A stretch of DNA of 64,000 nt, from assembly GCF_029143285.1 (NCBI RefSeq), contig NZ_JAPDSH010000001.1, forward strand, positions 492,866 to 556,865, written 5' to 3'. Position numbers and translations under genes: made by a program. This DNA comes from Vagococcus proximus (GTDB taxonomy: Bacteria > Bacillota > Bacilli > Lactobacillales > Vagococcaceae). Shown piece by piece: positions 36,054 to 46,957 of the stretch (its first letter is position 1; each line of letters starts with the position of its first letter). The notes below the pieces were generated by a model. It saw only the letters and a list, made by a program, of their open reading frames with translations. It did no database searches and was not told where the DNA came from.

Positions 36054-38300
36054 ATGGAAGCATGGAATGGTTTTAAAGGTAAACAATGGAAAGAAGAAGT
36101 AAACGTTCGTGACTTTATTCAAGCGAACTACACTGAGTACACTGGAGATGATAGTTTCTTAGAGCCTATCGCACCAAGTACAGACAAATTATGGACTAAA
36201 TTACAAGAATTATTCGACGTTCAACATGAAAAAAATGGTGTATACAACATGGATACAAACATCCCTGCTACTATCACATCACACGAACCTGGATACTTAA
36301 TTAAAGAAGAAGAAACAATCGTTGGTTTACAAACTGATGAGCCACTTAAACAAGCATTTATGCCTTTCGGTGGAATTAACATGGCTAATAATGCGTTAAC
36401 ATCAAATGGTTTTGAAGCAGATGCTGAAATGACTCACATCTTCACTGACTACCGTAAAACACATAACCAAGGTGTATTTGATGCTTACACGCCTGAAATG
36501 CGTTCAGCACGTAAAAACAAAATTATCACTGGTTTACCAGATGCTTACGGACGTGGACGTATCATCGGTGACTACCGTCGTTTAGCTTTATATGGTATTG
36601 ATTACTTAATGGCTCAAAAAGCTAAAGACCATGCTAACACAGGTAACAAAGTAATGACTGATGATGTTGTTCGTTTAAGAGAAGAAATCTCAGAACAATA
36701 CCGTGCATTAGGAAAAATTAAAGAAATGGCAGCAGGCTACGGTTTCGATATCTCTAAACCAGCTGTAAACTCTAAAGAAGCTATCCAATGGTTATACTTT
36801 GGTTACTTAGCTGCAATCAAATCACAAAATGGAGCTGCAATGTCTATCGGACGTATTTCAGCATTCTTAGATATCTACATCCAACGTGATTTAGAAAACG
36901 GTGTTATCACTGAATTCGAAGCTCAAGAAATGATCGACCACTTAATCATGAAATTACGTATGGTTAAATTCGCTCGTACTCCTGAGTACAACCAATTATT
37001 CTCTGGTTACCCAATCTGGGCTACTTTATCAATCGCTGGTATGGGATTAGATGGACGCTCATTAGTTACTAAGAACGATTTCCGTATCTTACATACATTA
37101 ACTAACATGGGACCATCACCAGAACCAAACTTAACAGTTTTATATTCTTCAAAAGAGCCAGAAGGTTTCAGAACATATGCTGCTAAAATCGCTAAAGAAT
37201 CTTCATCAATCCAATTTGAAAATGATGATTTATTACGCGCTAACTGGGGATCAGATGACTGTGCTATTGCTTGTTGTGTATCTTCAACAGTTATGGGTAA
37301 AGACATGCAATTCTTCGGAGCTCGTGCTAACTTAGCTAAAGCTGTTCTTTATGCTATCAATGGTGGGGTTGACGAAATGACAAAAGCTCAAGTAGCTCCT
37401 AAATTCCGTCCAATGACTGGCGATAAATTAGATTACAACGAATTCATCGAACGTTACAAAGACATCATGGATTGGTTAGCTGAATTATATGTTAACACTT
37501 TAAATGTTATTCACTATATGCATGATAAATATGCATATGAAGCACCACAATTAGCATTCATGGATTCAGATTTAAAACGTACTTTCGCAACTGGTATCGC
37601 TGGTATCTCTCATGCTGCTGATAGCTTAATGGCTATTAAACATGGTGATGTTGAAGTTATCCGTGACGAAAATGGTTTAGCAATTGATTACAAACCAACC
37701 AAAGAATTCCCAACATACGGTAACGATCAAGAAGAAGCAGATGCTACTGCTAACTGGATCTTAGATTACTTCATGACTCAAATTAAACGTCAACACACTT
37801 ACCGTAACTCTACACCTACAACGTCATTATTAACAATCACTTCAAACGTTGTTTATGGTAAAGCTACTGGTAACACACCTGATGGCCGTCGTGCTGGTAA
37901 ACCATTAGCACCAGGTGCTAACCCATCTTACCAAGATGGTAAATTCTTAGGAGAGAAAAATGGTCTTTTAGCATCATTAAACTCAACTGCTCGTTTACAA
38001 TACACTAATGCCTTAGATGGTATTTCAAATACTCAAACAATTAACCCTAACGGTTTAGGTAAAGACGACGAAACTCGTATCAACAACTTACGTAACGTTA
38101 TGGACGGATACTTCGATAAAGGTGGCTACCACTTAAACGTGAACGTATTTACTAATGAATTATTATTAGATGCACAAGCTCATCCAGAAAAATATCCTAA
38201 CTTAACAATCCGTGTATCTGGATATGCAGTTAAATTCCGTGATTTAACTCCAGAACAACAAGCAGACGTTATTTCAAGAACATCACATGATCATATGTAA
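36054..38300 (+). CDS. pflB: Pyruvate formate-lyase
   Basis: This 748-residue glycyl-radical enzyme cleaves pyruvate with CoA to acetyl-CoA and formate under anaerobiosis. The catalytic Cys-Cys pair is in [15 protein letters not shown] and the radical Gly in RVSGYAVKF near the C-terminus. Codon use is very biased, indicating high expression. It precedes its activase. Confidence 0.97.
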   Translation: MEAWNGFKGKQWKEEVNVRDFIQANYTEYTGDDSFLEPIAPSTDKLWTKLQELFDVQHEKNGVYNMDTNIPATITSHEPGYLIKEEETIVGLQTDEPLKQAFMPFGGINMANNALTSNGFEADAEMTHIFTDYRKTHNQGVFDAYTPEMRSARKNKIITGLPDAYGRGRIIGDYRRLALYGIDYLMAQKAKDHANTGNKVMTDDVVRLREEISEQYRALGKIKEMAAGYGFDISKPAVNSKEAIQWLYFGYLAAIKSQNGAAMSIGRISAFLDIYIQRDLENGVITEFEAQEMIDHLIMKLRMVKFARTPEYNQLFSGYPIWATLSIAGMGLDGRSLVTKNDFRILHTLTNMGPSPEPNLTVLYSSKEPEGFRTYAAKIAKESSSIQFENDDLLRANWGSDDCAIACCVSSTVMGKDMQFFGARANLAKAVLYAINGGVDEMTKAQVAPKFRPMTGDKLDYNEFIERYKDIMDWLAELYVNTLNVIHYMHDKYAYEAPQLAFMDSDLKRTFATGIAGISHAADSLMAIKHGDVEVIRDENGLAIDYKPTKEFPTYGNDQEEADATANWILDYFMTQIKRQHTYRNSTPTTSLLTITSNVVYGKATGNTPDGRRAGKPLAPGANPSYQDGKFLGEKNGLLASLNSTARLQYTNALDGISNTQTINPNGLGKDDETRINNLRNVMDGYFDKGGYHLNVNVFTNELLLDAQAHPEKYPNLTIRVSGYAVKFRDLTPEQQADVISRTSHDHM

Positions 38301-38337
38301 TTTTTTGAAACATCTGTTATAATAAACACATAATTTT

Positions 38338-38367
38338 AAAGGGGTGACTAATTAGTCATCCCTTTTA
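38338..38367 (+). terminator. Attenuator-like hairpin between pflB and pflA
   Basis: AAGGGGTGACTA pairs with TAGTCATCCCTT followed by four T. It probably lowers pflA transcript relative to pflB rather than ending the operon. Confidence 0.6.
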
Positions 38368-38388
38368 TGATAAGGATGGGGATTTAAA

Positions 38389-39159
38389 ATGACTAAACCT
38401 GTAGTAGGGCGTATACATTCAACAGAAAACTTCGGAACCGTTGACGGACCTGGTGTTCGTTTTATCATCTTTACGCAAGGCTGTCGCATGCGTTGTGAAT
38501 TCTGTCATAATCCAGACACTTGGGAAATCGGAACTGGTAAAGAGGTAACAACTGATCAAATGATTGAAGAAGCACTTAAATATCGCAGTTATTGGGGTGA
38601 AAAAGGTGGTATTACGGTAAGTGGAGGAGAGCCGCTGCTGCAATTAGACTTTTTAACAGACCTATTTAAGAAAGCTAAAGCTTTAGGGATTCATACTACT
38701 ATAGATACTTGTGGTAAACCATTTACTCGTGAAGAACCTTTTATTAGTGAATTTGAAGAACTTTTAGAATATACTGATTTAATTTTATTTGATATTAAAC
38801 ATATTGATGCTGAGGGACATAAGCGTTTAACACACCAACCTAATGATAATATCCTTGAAATGGCTCAGTATCTGTCTGAAAAAGGCCAACCGGTTTGGAT
38901 TCGTCACGTATTAGTTCCAGAACGTACAGACTATGATGAATTCTTAATTCGTTTAGACGAATTTGTTAAAACACTTAAAAATGTCGATAAATTCGAAGTA
39001 CTTCCGTATCACACAATGGGTAAATTTAAGTGGGAAGAGTTAGGTATTCCTTATCCACTAGAGGGAATTAATCCGCCTGAAAAAGAACGTGTTGAAAATG
39101 CTAAGAAATTATTGCATGTTGATGATTACAAAGGATTTGAATCGCAAACTTATAAATAA
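38389..39159 (+). CDS. pflA: Pyruvate formate-lyase activating enzyme
   Basis: This 256-residue radical-SAM enzyme installs the glycyl radical on PflB. The cluster motif is GCRMRCEFCHNPD (CxxxCxxC) and the SAM-binding GGEP motif lies in TVSGGEPLLQ. It sits 88 bases after pflB. Confidence 0.96.
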   Translation: MTKPVVGRIHSTENFGTVDGPGVRFIIFTQGCRMRCEFCHNPDTWEIGTGKEVTTDQMIEEALKYRSYWGEKGGITVSGGEPLLQLDFLTDLFKKAKALGIHTTIDTCGKPFTREEPFISEFEELLEYTDLILFDIKHIDAEGHKRLTHQPNDNILEMAQYLSEKGQPVWIRHVLVPERTDYDEFLIRLDEFVKTLKNVDKFEVLPYHTMGKFKWEELGIPYPLEGINPPEKERVENAKKLLHVDDYKGFESQTYK

Positions 39160-39203
39160 AAAAGCTAAAGCTGTTATTTTATATACAGCTTTAGCTTTTT
39201 TTT
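39158..39203 (+). terminator. Terminator of pflBA
   Basis: AAAAAGCTAAAGCTGT and ACAGCTTTAGCTTTTT form a long stem followed by T. Confidence 0.88.
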
Positions 39204-39436
39204 GTTATTATCTTCTATAATATTAATGTAATAATAAAATATAATTTGTTCAATTTTTATTATCAGAATTCTATTAAAGTATTATTATAGCGCTGTTTTA
39301 TCAGGTTTTTAATATTAGATCCTATTAGATTTCACAATTTTATTTTATTTTATTTTTATTTTACTAAAATTATTAAAAAAAAATTTAACGTTATAAGTGT
39401 TATTATAATTTTATAAACAAGGAGGAGAAATACAAC

Positions 39437-41083
39437 ATGACTAAAAAAACAATCGTATCAAAATCAGTGAAATACCTTATGTTAGCATCAGTTTTAGGCA
39501 CAACATCATTATCACTTATGAATGGGGTAACTGCTAGTGCAGCTGTGGTTCAACCTGAAATTTCAGAAATTATCGCAGAAAGTAACGAAGCTCAAAACTC
39601 AGCTATCTCATATGTAGATAAAGAAGGCTATATGCAAGTATTACCAATCGCAGAAGGAGCTACTGTTTCAATTTCTGGTTCAAATAGAACTTTAACAATC
39701 AAAACTCCAGATGGTAAAGTTTCAATCGATTCACCACAAGAACTTGTTCTTAAAGGAATTACTATTTCTGGTAACTCAACTATCGGAACTGATTCACTTG
39801 CAAAAATTACAATTGACGGAGTTACATGTCAACGTGGTTTAGAATTATCAAAATTAACTAACTTAGAAGAAGTAGTTGTTAAAGATTCATCATTCGGTAC
39901 TGGAAGCGGATGTTGCCACGGATGGTCATTCTCAATTTCTAAGTCAGCTAAATTAACTAGCTTAGTAGTTGATAATTCAACTTTCGAAGATGATTTCCAA
40001 ATTGCTAGCAATAAATCATTAGCAACTGCATACGTTTCTGAATCAACTTTCAAACAAAATGTACGTCCTAAATACAACAAAAAAGGTTACTTTACAGAAT
40101 TTGTAAATAACACATTTGTTCGTGACGGCAAAAAATTAAAATATATCGGTGCTGGCTGTCATAATGAAGATATCTTCTTCATCAATAGAACAGGCGAAGC
40201 AATTGGTATGAAAGATGACAAACGTTTTGATGCTACTAAAGACGGTAAAGTAACATATACGACTGCGGATGGCGAAAAGAAAGATGTTGTTGTTCCTGCA
40301 GGTGTTAACATTTCTTCAGTATCTGCTAACAAAGATACTTATAGCTTTAAATTATCAAATAAAGAAACTTTCAAAATTACTGGTGCTACAGAGTTAACTT
40401 TCAGAAACGTTAACATTACTGGTAATATTAGTTTCGGAACAAGCTGTCATAAAACAATGAACTTAGAGTCATTACGTTTTGTATACTCAAAAACTAGTTC
40501 TGTAAAAGTTAATAAAGCACCAAAATTAAAAAATATCGAAATCCATGGTACTGAAATGACTAACCCTCATTCATGTAAAGGGATTAACTTCTCAAATAAT
40601 GAAGCTTTAGAGCGTTTTGTTGTTCAAGATTCTGAAGTATATTCAAAACTACAACTTTCAAATAGTTCAAAAATGAATTCATTTGTTATGAATAATGTAT
40701 ATGCACCAGGCTATGTTGAAGCATATCGTTTAGGAACAGTAGAATTAGAAATTAGCAACACTAAATTTGATAATATTTTAGGTAGTACTCAAGGTATCGC
40801 TGGTGAAGCTGGCCGTCAAACTTTAGACAATGCTCCAATAATTAAAGCAAATTCAGTTGCTCAATTTGAACCCGGCAATGAAGTTTCATATGAAGAATTT
40901 TTAAAAGCTATTAAATTTTCAGCAACAGATGTAGAAGATGGCGATTTAACAGATAAAGTTGAAGTTATTGGCTTCGAAGAAATTGACTTCTTCGAAGAAG
41001 GTGAGTACCCAGTATCATTCACAGTAACTGATTCAGATTATAACAAAGTTACATTTGATATTATGGTCGTTGTTGTATTTTAA
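39437..41083 (+). CDS. Secreted solenoid-like protein with Cys-His motifs and C-terminal Ig-like domain (paralogue 1)
   Basis: This 548-residue exported protein has a signal peptide (about 1-36, ending TASAA) but no LPXTG anchor. The body contains two related modules (about 50-270 and 275-475), each with short strand-turn units of the type LTSLVVDNSTF, suggesting a beta-solenoid. The C-terminal 70 residues (ATDVEDGDLTDKVEVIGFEE) match the bacterial Ig-like DUF5011 pattern. Unusually for a secreted Firmicute protein it holds seven Cys, several beside His: GCCHGW, GCHNED, SCHKT and HSCKG, plus VTCQ. These look like metal or redox sites. Function unknown. Confidence 0.75.
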   Translation: MTKKTIVSKSVKYLMLASVLGTTSLSLMNGVTASAAVVQPEISEIIAESNEAQNSAISYVDKEGYMQVLPIAEGATVSISGSNRTLTIKTPDGKVSIDSPQELVLKGITISGNSTIGTDSLAKITIDGVTCQRGLELSKLTNLEEVVVKDSSFGTGSGCCHGWSFSISKSAKLTSLVVDNSTFEDDFQIASNKSLATAYVSESTFKQNVRPKYNKKGYFTEFVNNTFVRDGKKLKYIGAGCHNEDIFFINRTGEAIGMKDDKRFDATKDGKVTYTTADGEKKDVVVPAGVNISSVSANKDTYSFKLSNKETFKITGATELTFRNVNITGNISFGTSCHKTMNLESLRFVYSKTSSVKVNKAPKLKNIEIHGTEMTNPHSCKGINFSNNEALERFVVQDSEVYSKLQLSNSSKMNSFVMNNVYAPGYVEAYRLGTVELEISNTKFDNILGSTQGIAGEAGRQTLDNAPIIKANSVAQFEPGNEVSYEEFLKAIKFSATDVEDGDLTDKVEVIGFEEIDFFEEGEYPVSFTVTDSDYNKVTFDIMVVVVF

Positions 41084-41087
41084 TTTT

Positions 41088-41119
41088 AAAAACCTATCTC
41101 TTCAGAGATAGGTTTTTTT
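41088..41119 (+). terminator. Terminator of secreted paralogue 1
   Basis: AAAAACCTATCTC-TTCA-GAGATAGGTTTTT followed by T. Confidence 0.88.
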
Positions 41120-41279
41120 AGTCCAAAAGATTATTTGTTCAATTAAATACAAATACTGAATTAATATATTTAGTAAAAGGAATTTTTTTTCATTTTTTTA
41201 GAATCTTTAAAATTTTAAAAAAAAATGAAAAGATTCCATATGTTATATTATCTACAGATAAACAAAGGAGGAATTTAAT

Positions 41280-42908
41280 ATGTCAAAAAAATCTATTATG
41301 TCAAAAACTGCTAAATATTTAATGTTAGCATCAGTTCTAGGAACTACTGCCCTTACAGTAGTAAATACTTCAGTAGCAAGTGCTTCATCTGAAAAAATTG
41401 AAATGGTGAATCAATTCAAGTTAATGGATCGTGATGCTAAAGATTCAGCAATTACATATGTTGCTGAAGATGGGTCATTACAAGTTTTAGAGATTCCTAA
41501 AGATACGAAAATTGAAGTTCGTGGTCATAACGATCGTTTAGATGTTAAAATTGGTAAAAAGACTACAAAAATTAATAACCCTAAAGAAATCATTTTCAAA
41601 GGTATTACAGTTAAAAATTTAGTTCCTTTCTATACTGATAGTGTAGAAAAAGTTATGTTAGATGGCGTTAATTTTGAAAAAGGTACTGACTTCTCAGTAT
41701 TAAAAGGAATTGATACTTTACTAGTTAAAGATTCTACTTTTGGTGCTACTGATTATTCATTAGCTATCCATTCAGCTCCAAAATTAACTACTTTAGAAAT
41801 TGATAACTCATCATTTAATGCAGATATCAGAATCTATGACAACCATGCTTTAGTCTCTTCATTAATCTCTAACTCTACTATTAAAGATGATGTACGTGGC
41901 GACAACAATGCTAAAGGATACTTTACTGACTTCCAAGGTAACTCAATTGTTCGTGGAAAATACCAAAAACAATTAACTTCAGCAGGCATGAATGCTAATT
42001 CAATTTTCTATATTAATAAAAAAGACGGTGTTGCAATTGGCGATACTAAATTTAATGCTGAAAAAGATGGTAAAATTAAAGTTAAATATGAAGATGGTTC
42101 TAAAGGTGAAGTTGTTATTCCAGCAGGATTATCAATCACAAGCATGACTGATAAAAAGAACACAATTACTTATAAATTATCAGATGATAAGAAAAAATCT
42201 TATACAATCGAAAATGCTAAAGAAATTATCTTCAAAAACTTAAATATTGATACAACTATTTCATTTGTAAATAAACGTTTACGTTTAGAATCATTAACAT
42301 TTGATAGCTGTAAAACACGTTTAATTGATGTGGCATATAGCGAAACTATGAAAGAGGTTAAAGTTGTTCGTACTGAGATTTCACAATCAAGTGGTTATTT
42401 AAGTATCTATAATAACAAAGCTCTTAAATATGTTGGCTTACAAGATTCAACTGTTGAAGGTGGATCAGGATACATTTCAGTTTATAACAATAAAACATTA
42501 GAAGAATATGTTATGAATAATACATATAACTATGGTTACTTATCAGCTTACAACATTGGAAATGCAGATCTTAAAATTAGTAACTCTCAATTTGATGATT
42601 ACATTTCTACAGATGCTAATATTCAAGGCGAAGGTTCTCGCGTAACAGTAGGTGAAGTACCTGTTATCAAATGTCCTGAAGTTGCAATCTTCGAACCTGG
42701 AAATGAAGTGTCTATGAGCGAATTTATTAAAGCTCTTAAATTATCAATTACAGATGCTGAAGATGGCGATATTACTGATTTAGCAGTTATTAAAGGTTTT
42801 GAAGATATCGAATTCTTTGAAGAAGGCGAATATCCTGTAACAATTTCAGTAACTGATTCAGATGATAATATTGTTGTTAAAGATATTATTGTTAACGTTA
42901 CATTTTAA
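41280..42908 (+). CDS. Secreted solenoid-like protein with C-terminal Ig-like domain (paralogue 2)
   Basis: This 542-residue protein is a tandem paralogue of the preceding gene, with the same signal peptide type (SKTAKYLMLASVLGTT), the same two-module solenoid-like body and the same Ig-like ending (ITDAEDGDITDLAVIKGFED). It lacks the CCH/CH motifs, having only two Cys (SCKT and KCPEV). It has its own AGGAGG and terminator, so it is transcribed separately. The contrast in Cys content suggests functional divergence. No cell-wall anchor is seen. Confidence 0.75.
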   Translation: MSKKSIMSKTAKYLMLASVLGTTALTVVNTSVASASSEKIEMVNQFKLMDRDAKDSAITYVAEDGSLQVLEIPKDTKIEVRGHNDRLDVKIGKKTTKINNPKEIIFKGITVKNLVPFYTDSVEKVMLDGVNFEKGTDFSVLKGIDTLLVKDSTFGATDYSLAIHSAPKLTTLEIDNSSFNADIRIYDNHALVSSLISNSTIKDDVRGDNNAKGYFTDFQGNSIVRGKYQKQLTSAGMNANSIFYINKKDGVAIGDTKFNAEKDGKIKVKYEDGSKGEVVIPAGLSITSMTDKKNTITYKLSDDKKKSYTIENAKEIIFKNLNIDTTISFVNKRLRLESLTFDSCKTRLIDVAYSETMKEVKVVRTEISQSSGYLSIYNNKALKYVGLQDSTVEGGSGYISVYNNKTLEEYVMNNTYNYGYLSAYNIGNADLKISNSQFDDYISTDANIQGEGSRVTVGEVPVIKCPEVAIFEPGNEVSMSEFIKALKLSITDAEDGDITDLAVIKGFEDIEFFEEGEYPVTISVTDSDDNIVVKDIIVNVTF

Positions 42909-42913
42909 TAGTT

Positions 42914-42948
42914 AAAAAGGCGTAATCTATTAGATTACGCCTTTTTTT
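42914..42948 (+). terminator. Terminator of secreted paralogue 2
   Basis: AAAAAGGCGTAATCTA and TAGATTACGCCTTTTT form a 16-bp stem with a one-base gap, followed by T. Confidence 0.88.
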
Positions 42949-43281
42949 ATGTTCGTCATTTACAATAGTCATTTGGTAAAAGATTATTTTGTTGCTCAAT
43001 GTGATCAATATTATTATTATGACTCACAACTAATATCACTTTAGACCATTTAATTATTTAAAATAGATTATATTAAACTTTTCAATGGCTTTATATTTAG
43101 ATTCTTTGCCATTAAAAGTTTTTTTCATGTCTAAACTAAAATGTGTTTTAACATAGATTGTCGAGGGATGCTATTGCTTTACTCGTTCTTTTTTATAAAA
43201 AATTACGTGTCATGTAATGTAACTCTTAAATTATGGTATAATAATGTTGTCTTAGTTTTTTTATAGAAGGGAAGGTTGTTT
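42949..43281. other. AT-rich gap before the LysR gene
   Basis: I see no gene here. An extended -10 (TGGTATAAT near 43232-43240) about 40 bases before the LysR start is the likely promoter. Confidence 0.5.
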
Positions 43282-44235
43282 ATGAAAGAACATCCAAATA
43301 AAATGATTTCATCACGAGCATTTTCTTATTTTTTACAGTTGGCAGATACTCTAAACTATACTAAAACAGCTCATTTACTTGGCATTTCGCAACCAGCATT
43401 AACCCAGCAAATTAAAAAACTTGAAGTTAAATTAGGTTCGCCGTTATTTCAGACCGTTGGTAAACAGTTATGCTTGACTGAAGCGGGGGTTATAATGAAA
43501 GAAGCTATTGAATCGATTTATGATACATTAGTTGAAGCTTCAGAAAAAATTCATGATGAAAATTTAAGTACACGTGGTAAAATTACTATTGGAATATCCG
43601 CATCCGTGGAGGATTGTGTTTTTACAGATTTTATCACAGATTATTTCAAACAGTTTCCTGATGTAGCTGTTACTTTATTTATGGTAGGGCGAAAGGAAGT
43701 ATGGGAGTATTTAGAAAAAAATAAAATTGATATTGCGATTCTTTATCTTCCAGATGGGGTTCTTAATAAATGGAAAGGCTATGAGTCAGTTCGTATTATT
43801 AAAGATGAATTGCTATTTTTGCATCATGATGAGAATCTTGAAGGCAAGAAAACTATCACCTATCATGAGGCACAAGCTTTCCCTTGGGTAACTTATCCTA
43901 AAAGCTATTTCGTATCTCAAGTTATTCAAACAGCTTTTGAAAGTCAAGAAGTTGGCCGACCGGAAAGTGTTGCTAATTTCACTAAACCAAACCAGATGTT
44001 CCGTTTCAGTAATGAGACAGGGACGAATACGGCTTTACCTCGTTCTTTTTTCCAAGCACACGAAAAAGAAGGTGAACTACGTGCTATTCCATTTGAACCA
44101 CCTATTGCTATGGAATTAGCCTTTGTTTATCGTAAGGAAAAATTAAACGTTCCACGTATTAGCCACTTTCTAAATGTATTTGATAAGTATATTACAGACG
44201 AGGATTATATTTCTCGTTTGAAAAATAAAAAATAA
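43282..44235 (+). CDS. LysR-family transcriptional regulator
   Basis: This 317-residue protein has an N-terminal winged helix-turn-helix (residues about 15-70; YTKTAHLLGISQPALTQQIKKLE) and a C-terminal periplasmic-binding-like effector domain. ATG at 43282 is chosen since the upstream TTG abuts AAGGGAAGG. Its target and effector are unknown; ppaC follows on the same strand after 24 bases. Confidence 0.9.
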   Translation: MKEHPNKMISSRAFSYFLQLADTLNYTKTAHLLGISQPALTQQIKKLEVKLGSPLFQTVGKQLCLTEAGVIMKEAIESIYDTLVEASEKIHDENLSTRGKITIGISASVEDCVFTDFITDYFKQFPDVAVTLFMVGRKEVWEYLEKNKIDIAILYLPDGVLNKWKGYESVRIIKDELLFLHHDENLEGKKTITYHEAQAFPWVTYPKSYFVSQVIQTAFESQEVGRPESVANFTKPNQMFRFSNETGTNTALPRSFFQAHEKEGELRAIPFEPPIAMELAFVYRKEKLNVPRISHFLNVFDKYITDEDYISRLKNKK

Positions 44236-44259
44236 TTATTGATTAAGGGAGTTTTTCAT

Positions 44260-45186
44260 ATGTCAAAAGTATTAGTCTTTGGTCACCAAAATCCAGATAC
44301 AGATGCCATTACATCTGCTATTTCATTCGCACATTTACAAAGAGAGTTAGGCGTAGATGCTGAAGCAGTGGCATTAGGTGCTGTAAATGAAGAAACAGAG
44401 TATGCTTTAAATCACTTTAAAGTTGAGGCTCCTCGTGTTATTGAAACGGCAAGTAATGAAACAGATAAAGTGATGTTAGTTGATCACAACGAAGCACAAC
44501 AAAGCGTTTCTGATATTAAAGAAGTAGAAGTGTTAGCAGTTGTTGATCATCACCGTATCGCTAATTTTGAAACATCTAATCCATTATTCTACCGTGCTGA
44601 ACCAGTAGGGTGTACAAATACAATTATCTTAAAAATGTATAAAGAGCGTAATATTGCTATTCCTAAAGAAATCGCAGGGTTAATGTTATCAGCGATTATT
44701 TCTGATTCACTATTATTCAAATCACCGACATGTACAGAAGAAGATATTGCCGCAGCGAAAGAATTAGCAGCTATTGCAGATGTTGATATGGAAGCTTACG
44801 GTTTAGAAATGTTAAAAGCTGGAACAAACTTAAGTACTAAATCTGAAGAAGAGTTGTTATCTATGGATGCTAAGAGTTTCCCTATGGGGACTAAGAGTGT
44901 TCGTATCGGACAAGTAAATACTGTAGATGTATCTGAAGTATTAGCCCGTCAAGGAGCTCTTGAAGCAGCAATGTCTGCGGAAAATGCAAAAGAAGGCTAT
45001 GATTTATTTATCTTAGTTATCACAAATATTTTGGATAGCGATTCAGTTATCTTGGTAAATGGTGAAGGACAAGATAAAGTTGAAGCAGCTTTCAATGTAA
45101 CATTAACAAATAATACTGCTGAATTACCTGGCGTTGTGTCACGTAAAAAACAAGTAGTTCCACAATTAACAGAAGCGTTTAAATAA
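44260..45186 (+). CDS. ppaC: Manganese-dependent inorganic pyrophosphatase (family II)
   Basis: This 308-residue DHH-family enzyme hydrolyses pyrophosphate. Metal ligands are seen in [23 protein letters not shown] and the DHH motif VVDHHRI; the C-terminal [10 protein letters not shown] loop binds substrate. ATG at 44260 follows AAGGGAG. It ends at a strong terminator. Confidence 0.96.
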   Translation: MSKVLVFGHQNPDTDAITSAISFAHLQRELGVDAEAVALGAVNEETEYALNHFKVEAPRVIETASNETDKVMLVDHNEAQQSVSDIKEVEVLAVVDHHRIANFETSNPLFYRAEPVGCTNTIILKMYKERNIAIPKEIAGLMLSAIISDSLLFKSPTCTEEDIAAAKELAAIADVDMEAYGLEMLKAGTNLSTKSEEELLSMDAKSFPMGTKSVRIGQVNTVDVSEVLARQGALEAAMSAENAKEGYDLFILVITNILDSDSVILVNGEGQDKVEAAFNVTLTNNTAELPGVVSRKKQVVPQLTEAFK

Positions 45187-45191
45187 AATGG

Positions 45192-45230
45192 AAAAAGAAC
45201 TAGCATCCATTAGGATGCTAGTTCTTTTGA
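45192..45230 (+). terminator. Terminator of ppaC
   Basis: AAAAGAACTAGCATCC and GGATGCTAGTTCTTTT form a 16-bp stem with loop ATTA. Confidence 0.85.
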
Positions 45231-45251
45231 TAAAGAGGTCTTATTATCACG

Positions 45252-46118
45252 ATGACAAGTTATACATTAAGACAGTTAGGTGGAAAAAGTCCCAACTTAA
45301 CTGAAAACCAAATGAATTATTTAACAAAGTTATTTAATTGGTACAAGGAAACGAAGCAAACCGAATTGCCTTTGAAACCAATCAAACAGTATTTTAAAGC
45401 ATGGACTACTATTGATGATGATATGGATTATTTTGTCAAAATGGGCTTTTTGGAACGCTACGATAGACGTTATCGATTTTTAGCCAAAGAAATTGATTTA
45501 AGTGTTATAGAGCGTATTCAACAAAAGAGTCAACCCTTAGATAGTCAGGTTACTGATTTTGATGAATCGGTAGTAGTATCTGCTATTACGAGCTACTACA
45601 ATAACCTTAATCTATCATTTTTTTCAAAAAGTCCTAACTTAACTTATGCAATTCCATCAGCTAGCTTTGGTGAGAACTATCTTTTCCAGGACACATTATC
45701 TTCTGAGACTTTTGGTTTAGCCAGTCATTTTAATCATAATGAAAATAATATTATTTCTGAACAAATAGGTGATGTGAATCAAAGTTTTTTTGTTGATATG
45801 TCTGGGACTGTAATAGCGGCAAAGCAGTCAGAGTCGAGTCGTAAAATCAAGGAACCCAATCTATTCTTGACGATTTTAAGACAATTAGGGTATTTTCAAG
45901 ATGAGAATGATAAATTAGCAGAAACTGTTTCATTCCAAGACTATGTAAAAGTGGATTTTGAAGTGGAGGTTGAGAAAGTTTCAGTGAGACTAGGTAGTTT
46001 TGTTCATGAAGCTGAGTTAGAATTGGATGAGATAACTAAAGAGCTGCTGTATTTTCTTGTAATAGAGAAGTATATATCTGAATTACGTTGTTCCAAACAA
46101 GTGATTCGTTTTATTTAA
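45252..46118 (+). CDS. Unrecognised protein upstream of pseudouridine synthase gene
   Basis: I do not recognise this 288-residue soluble protein. The first 85 residues are helical and resemble a winged-helix module (YFKAWTTIDDDMDYFVKMGFLERYD), followed by an Asn/Ser-rich middle and an acidic C-terminal half. No signal peptide or membrane segment is evident. The 21-base gap to the next gene suggests an operon. Confidence 0.6.
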   Translation: MTSYTLRQLGGKSPNLTENQMNYLTKLFNWYKETKQTELPLKPIKQYFKAWTTIDDDMDYFVKMGFLERYDRRYRFLAKEIDLSVIERIQQKSQPLDSQVTDFDESVVVSAITSYYNNLNLSFFSKSPNLTYAIPSASFGENYLFQDTLSSETFGLASHFNHNENNIISEQIGDVNQSFFVDMSGTVIAAKQSESSRKIKEPNLFLTILRQLGYFQDENDKLAETVSFQDYVKVDFEVEVEKVSVRLGSFVHEAELELDEITKELLYFLVIEKYISELRCSKQVIRFI

Positions 46119-46138
46119 TAGAAAAGAGGATCAATTAT

Positions 46139-46921
46139 ATGAAACATGCACGTCAACAATCCGTTAATGTGAAAAATACAAGCGGGGCAATTGAACATGA
46201 AGCCCGTGAAACATTAAGGTTAAATAAATATATAAGTGACAGTGGACATTGTTCAAGACGTGAGGCGGACCGTTTGATTGAAGCAGGACGTGTTACTGTC
46301 GACGGTGAAACTGCTATTATTGGACTTAGAGTTATACCGGGACAAGAAGTTGCTGTCGATGGCAAAGTTGTAACGGTTAACACTACCAAAGTGTATATTG
46401 CTTTGAATAAGCCGACAGGAATAACATGTACAACGGATGTTGCAATTCCGGGGAATTTAACCGATTTTATGCGCTATCCTGAAATGATTTTCCCTATTGG
46501 TCGTCTAGATAAAGATTCAACAGGCTTATTATTAATGACGAACGATGGTGATGTGGTTAATAAAATTTTACGTGCTGAAAATGGTCATGATAAAGAATAT
46601 CAAGTGATGGTGAATAAACCATTTGATCAATCTTTTTTAGATAAAATGGCTTCAGGCGTTGAGATTTATAACCCAGTAGCAGATAGAAGACAAATTACTA
46701 AACCATGTAAGATTGAAAAAATTGGAGCTAAAAGTTTTAATTTGACCTTACAACAAGGTTTAAATCGCCAAATTAGACGCATGTGCGAAGAGTGTGGTTA
46801 TTCTGTTGTAAGCTTAAAGCGCCGCCGTATCATGAGTGTTCATTTAGGGAATCTAAATGAGGGTCAGTGGCGTTATTTAACCAAAGATGAACTTGTTGCA
46901 ATTAATGATGCTATTAAATAA
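46139..46921 (+). CDS. 23S rRNA pseudouridine synthase, RluF-like
   Basis: This 260-residue RsuA/RluB/RluF-family enzyme isomerises uridine in rRNA. An S4 RNA-binding domain (about 20-70; RLNKYISDSGHCSRREADRL) precedes the catalytic domain with active-site Asp in GRLDKDSTGLLLMTNDGD and the family segment LNRQIRRMCEECGYSV, which favours RluF. ATG at 46139 follows AGAGGA; upstream codons lie in the preceding gene. Confidence 0.9.
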   Translation: MKHARQQSVNVKNTSGAIEHEARETLRLNKYISDSGHCSRREADRLIEAGRVTVDGETAIIGLRVIPGQEVAVDGKVVTVNTTKVYIALNKPTGITCTTDVAIPGNLTDFMRYPEMIFPIGRLDKDSTGLLLMTNDGDVVNKILRAENGHDKEYQVMVNKPFDQSFLDKMASGVEIYNPVADRRQITKPCKIEKIGAKSFNLTLQQGLNRQIRRMCEECGYSVVSLKRRRIMSVHLGNLNEGQWRYLTKDELVAINDAIK

Positions 46922-46957
46922 AAAAACGACTTTCTTTAAATAGAAAGTCGTTTTTTT
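46921..46957. terminator. Bidirectional terminator between pseudouridine synthase and acyltransferase genes
   Basis: AAAAAACGACTTTCT and AGAAAGTCGTTTTTTT form a 15-bp stem. Confidence 0.88.
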
